Assembly (NCBI GenBank): GCA_032158125.1
Contig: JASKOT010000006.1
Coordinates: forward strand, 682,001-746,000
Source of the DNA: Papiliotrema nemorosa
Taxonomy: Eukaryota > Basidiomycota > Tremellomycetes > Tremellales > Rhynchogastremaceae
DNA length: 64,000 bases
Direction of reading: 5' to 3'
In this document: positions 62,309 to 64,000 of the stretch, piece after piece
Layout of the letters: each line of letters starts with the position of its first letter
Position numbering within the stretch: the stretch's first letter is position 1
Position numbers and translations under genes: made by a program
Notes under the pieces: generated by a model
What the model was told of the DNA's origin: nothing
Databases searched by the model: none
Seen by the model: only the letters and a program-made list of their open reading frames with translations

Positions 62309-63844
62309 TCAGAGAGCGCCCACATCGACACAGAGTCGAACATATTTGGCAATCTCTTTACCGAGTTTGGTGTTTAGCGTCGCATCTTTGCCGGTATCTT
62401 CATGGATGTGAATCTCATGTTGCAGCTCATCAGGGCATCGCTGGAGGTCAGAATCAGGTCTTTTGCCAAAGAAAATTGGGCGCTCACGAAGGTGTGTTTC
62501 GGGGCATAAGCAAGCAGGTCCGCCTCGATGCAAGCATCAACAAGCTCTCCATTCGCCCCGTGTCGGTACGTGTCACAAGGTCGGACGTGTTGGGGCAAGT
62601 TGCCGATCTGCACCTGTGCGATCTTCAGGTCGATCGGCTTCATACCCCGCCTTGTGGACGAGGAGACGCCGATCACATGACCATCGCCATTGTTATTGAT
62701 CCGGTTTGGACCTTTGCCGCCTTTATCACCACCCTGATCATGGTGATCCTCCTTTCCGCCGTTGTCTTTGCCTGGTCGAGTCTGTTTCATGAGTACATCA
62801 TAGTCTGAATAATCACTTGACCGACTCACAGGCTTGAACGAGCCCCCACCCAAGAAGCCTCCATCATTGTCGCCATCGTTATTGGCCTTGGAGCTCTGCG
62901 AGGGTTTTGGGGATGGGGCGCTGGAGTGAGGCGCCGAGGAGTGATTGTGCGACACGGACTGATGGCCGTGCGAAGGGGCGTTGGAGTGTGCCGGACGAGG
63001 CGAAACGGAGGACGAGGGTGCTACATTTGCAGGTTTCGAAGAGGAGACTGCCGGGGTGCTGGACCGAGCGGGGGCTGGCTTAGAGGAACTAGCCTTGGGT
63101 GGTGGCTTTGATGAGGAGGAAGGGTGCGAAGCGGCTTTCGACGAGCTGGGATGAGGCGCAGGAGGCTTCGAGTGACCTTCGACATTGACCTACGAAGGTC
63201 AACTTTACGAGTTCTCATCAGGAGCCAGCGAAACTCACCTCCGCAAGGGGATCTAGACCGACGATCTGCTTAGGTCCGTTGCCTGGTTTACCGACGAGCT
63301 GAGAGACCAGATTACCCGCTTGGTCATTGCTCCCAGCAGTGCCAGCCAGACCTCCAGCAGGTCCATCAACAGGGAGGTTGACCTTGACACCTGTCTTGTG
63401 GGCCGGGTTTCCATCTCCAACCTGCACATCGGCGATTGTTTTGTCCTTACCCGGAGTCTGGATGACGTGTCCGGCCAGATTCCCCTGTTGTACATCGACA
63501 ATGCCGTCTTTGCCCGAGACAGGCTTGTCATTGGGCAACACAGCCACCTTGTCATCCTTCAGGTGCTGGTCGTCGGTGATAGGTATGACATTGACCAAAG
63601 CAGGGTTCTTCTGGCCGGTCACAGGATGGATTGTGTCCGCCGAATGCGCATTCAGTGGTTTGTCGAGATCAGGAAGCGGACCAATATTAGTAGGCTTGCC
63701 ATTAAGGACATTTTCGTTGCCGACTCGCGCATTGGTAAGCTGGTCGTCTCGCTTCAAGTTGTCCCGGAGTTGAACAGGTGCTCCAAAGGCAGAGCCAGCG
63801 GTAGCGAGTAAGGCAAGGATAGCGAAAGAGGTCGAAGATCGCAT
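62309..63844 (-). CDS. Secreted Ser/Pro/Lys-rich protein
   Basis: Signal peptide MRSSTSFAILALLATAGSA ends near FGAPVQLRD. The N-terminal domain (~200 residues) is Asp/Asn/Val/Gly-rich with imperfect VNLPVDGP / DVQVGDGNPAHK-like repeats. A central Ser/Pro/Lys stretch (SSKPPPKASSSKPAPARSS) and a Ser/His part suit O-glycosylation, then a Gly/Asp-rich linker (NNDGDNDGGFLGGG). The C-terminal part looks folded: MKPIDLKIAQVQIGNLPQHV, CDTYRHGANGELVDACIEA, and after a 47-nt intron (GTGAGC donor after KHTF) RCPDELQHEIHIHEDTG and YVRLCVDVGAL. Reading through that intron ends earlier at 62374, so the spliced model ending at 62309 is preferred. Function unknown. Confidence 0.7.
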
Positions 63845-63900
63845 GTCGAGGGTGGTCTGTTGGCGGTATTGTCGGTAGAAATGGGTCAAGTAGTGAGCGT

Positions 63901-63960
63901 GTGAGCGTTAGTGGTCGTTAGTCGTAAAGTCGTGAGGTCGTAAAGAGCGAATGTCGTGAG
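63901..63960 (-). repeat. Short imperfect repeats in the 5' leader of the secreted protein gene
   Basis: GTCGTAAAG at 63921-63929 and 63937-63945, among several GTCGT(T/G/A)AG variants. It lies 57-116 bp upstream of the start codon. Probably a slippage-prone leader. Confidence 0.4.
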
Positions 63961-64000
63961 CGAAGCGAGAGAGGTGATCCGGCAAGATGAGGACATTTTC

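Overview
The window is nuclear DNA of a basidiomycete yeast, most likely a Tremellomycete close to Cryptococcus or Kwoniella. Genes sit densely on both strands and are cut by many 40-70 nt introns with GTGAGT/GTAAGT-type donors and CTGAC/CTAAC-like branch sites just before the AG. The gene set fits: a Pho88/Snd3 protein, a GRAB-domain golgin, DHHC acyltransferase, cytosolic PheRS beta, mitochondrial uL14, GID8, CTP synthase, tuberin (TSC2), COA6 and a Scy1-type pseudokinase. The genus is an inference. All exon joins were worked out by eye from GT-AG sites and frame continuity.

Layout. 0.3-5.2 kb: PHO88 (+), a Rud3-like golgin (-), an intron-containing tRNA-Ser(AGA) and a DHHC protein acyltransferase (+). 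6.2-9.1 kb: a DUF3253 protein (+), an uncertain minus-strand gene and RPL5 (-). 9.4-18.3 kb: an Mpd1-like disulfide isomerase (+), FRS1 (+), a peroxisomal-type ABC half-transporter (-) and a mitochondrially targeted SDR (-) with a repeated 8-bp motif upstream. 19.6-25.7 kb: uL14m (-), two paralogous small secreted cysteine proteins (-) in otherwise empty DNA, and a WRAP73/Wdr8 homologue (-). 25.9-32.5 kb: GID8 (+), a frame-disrupted glycosyltransferase-like gene (+) and CTP synthase (+). 32.8-40.8 kb: a single-pass Ser/Thr-rich membrane protein (-), a GT4 glycosyltransferase (-) and a Zn2Cys6 regulator (+). 42.1-50.9 kb: a DHA1 MFS transporter (+), a GCLM-like glutamate-cysteine ligase modifier (+), three small orphan ORFs that look like a local family (-) and a Pho89-type phosphate transporter (-). 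51.8-63.8 kb: TSC2 (-), COA6 (+), SCY1/SCYL2 (-) and a secreted Ser/Pro/Lys-rich protein (-).

Most genes are unrelated housekeeping functions, several arranged around shared divergent promoters (RPL5/MPD1, WRAP73/GID8, GT4/Zn2Cys6, TSC2/COA6). The unusual content lies in pockets between conserved genes: (1) two secreted proteins with a mirror-image cysteine pattern at 20.8-23.0 kb; (2) the orphan family at 46.3-48.8 kb; (3) a 369-nt stop-free, in-frame intron inside the ATP-binding loop of CTP synthase; (4) the decaying glycosyltransferase-like gene; (5) four copies of ATTACCGC/GCGGTAAT upstream of the SDR gene. No transposon, CRISPR array, rRNA or viral sequence was seen.
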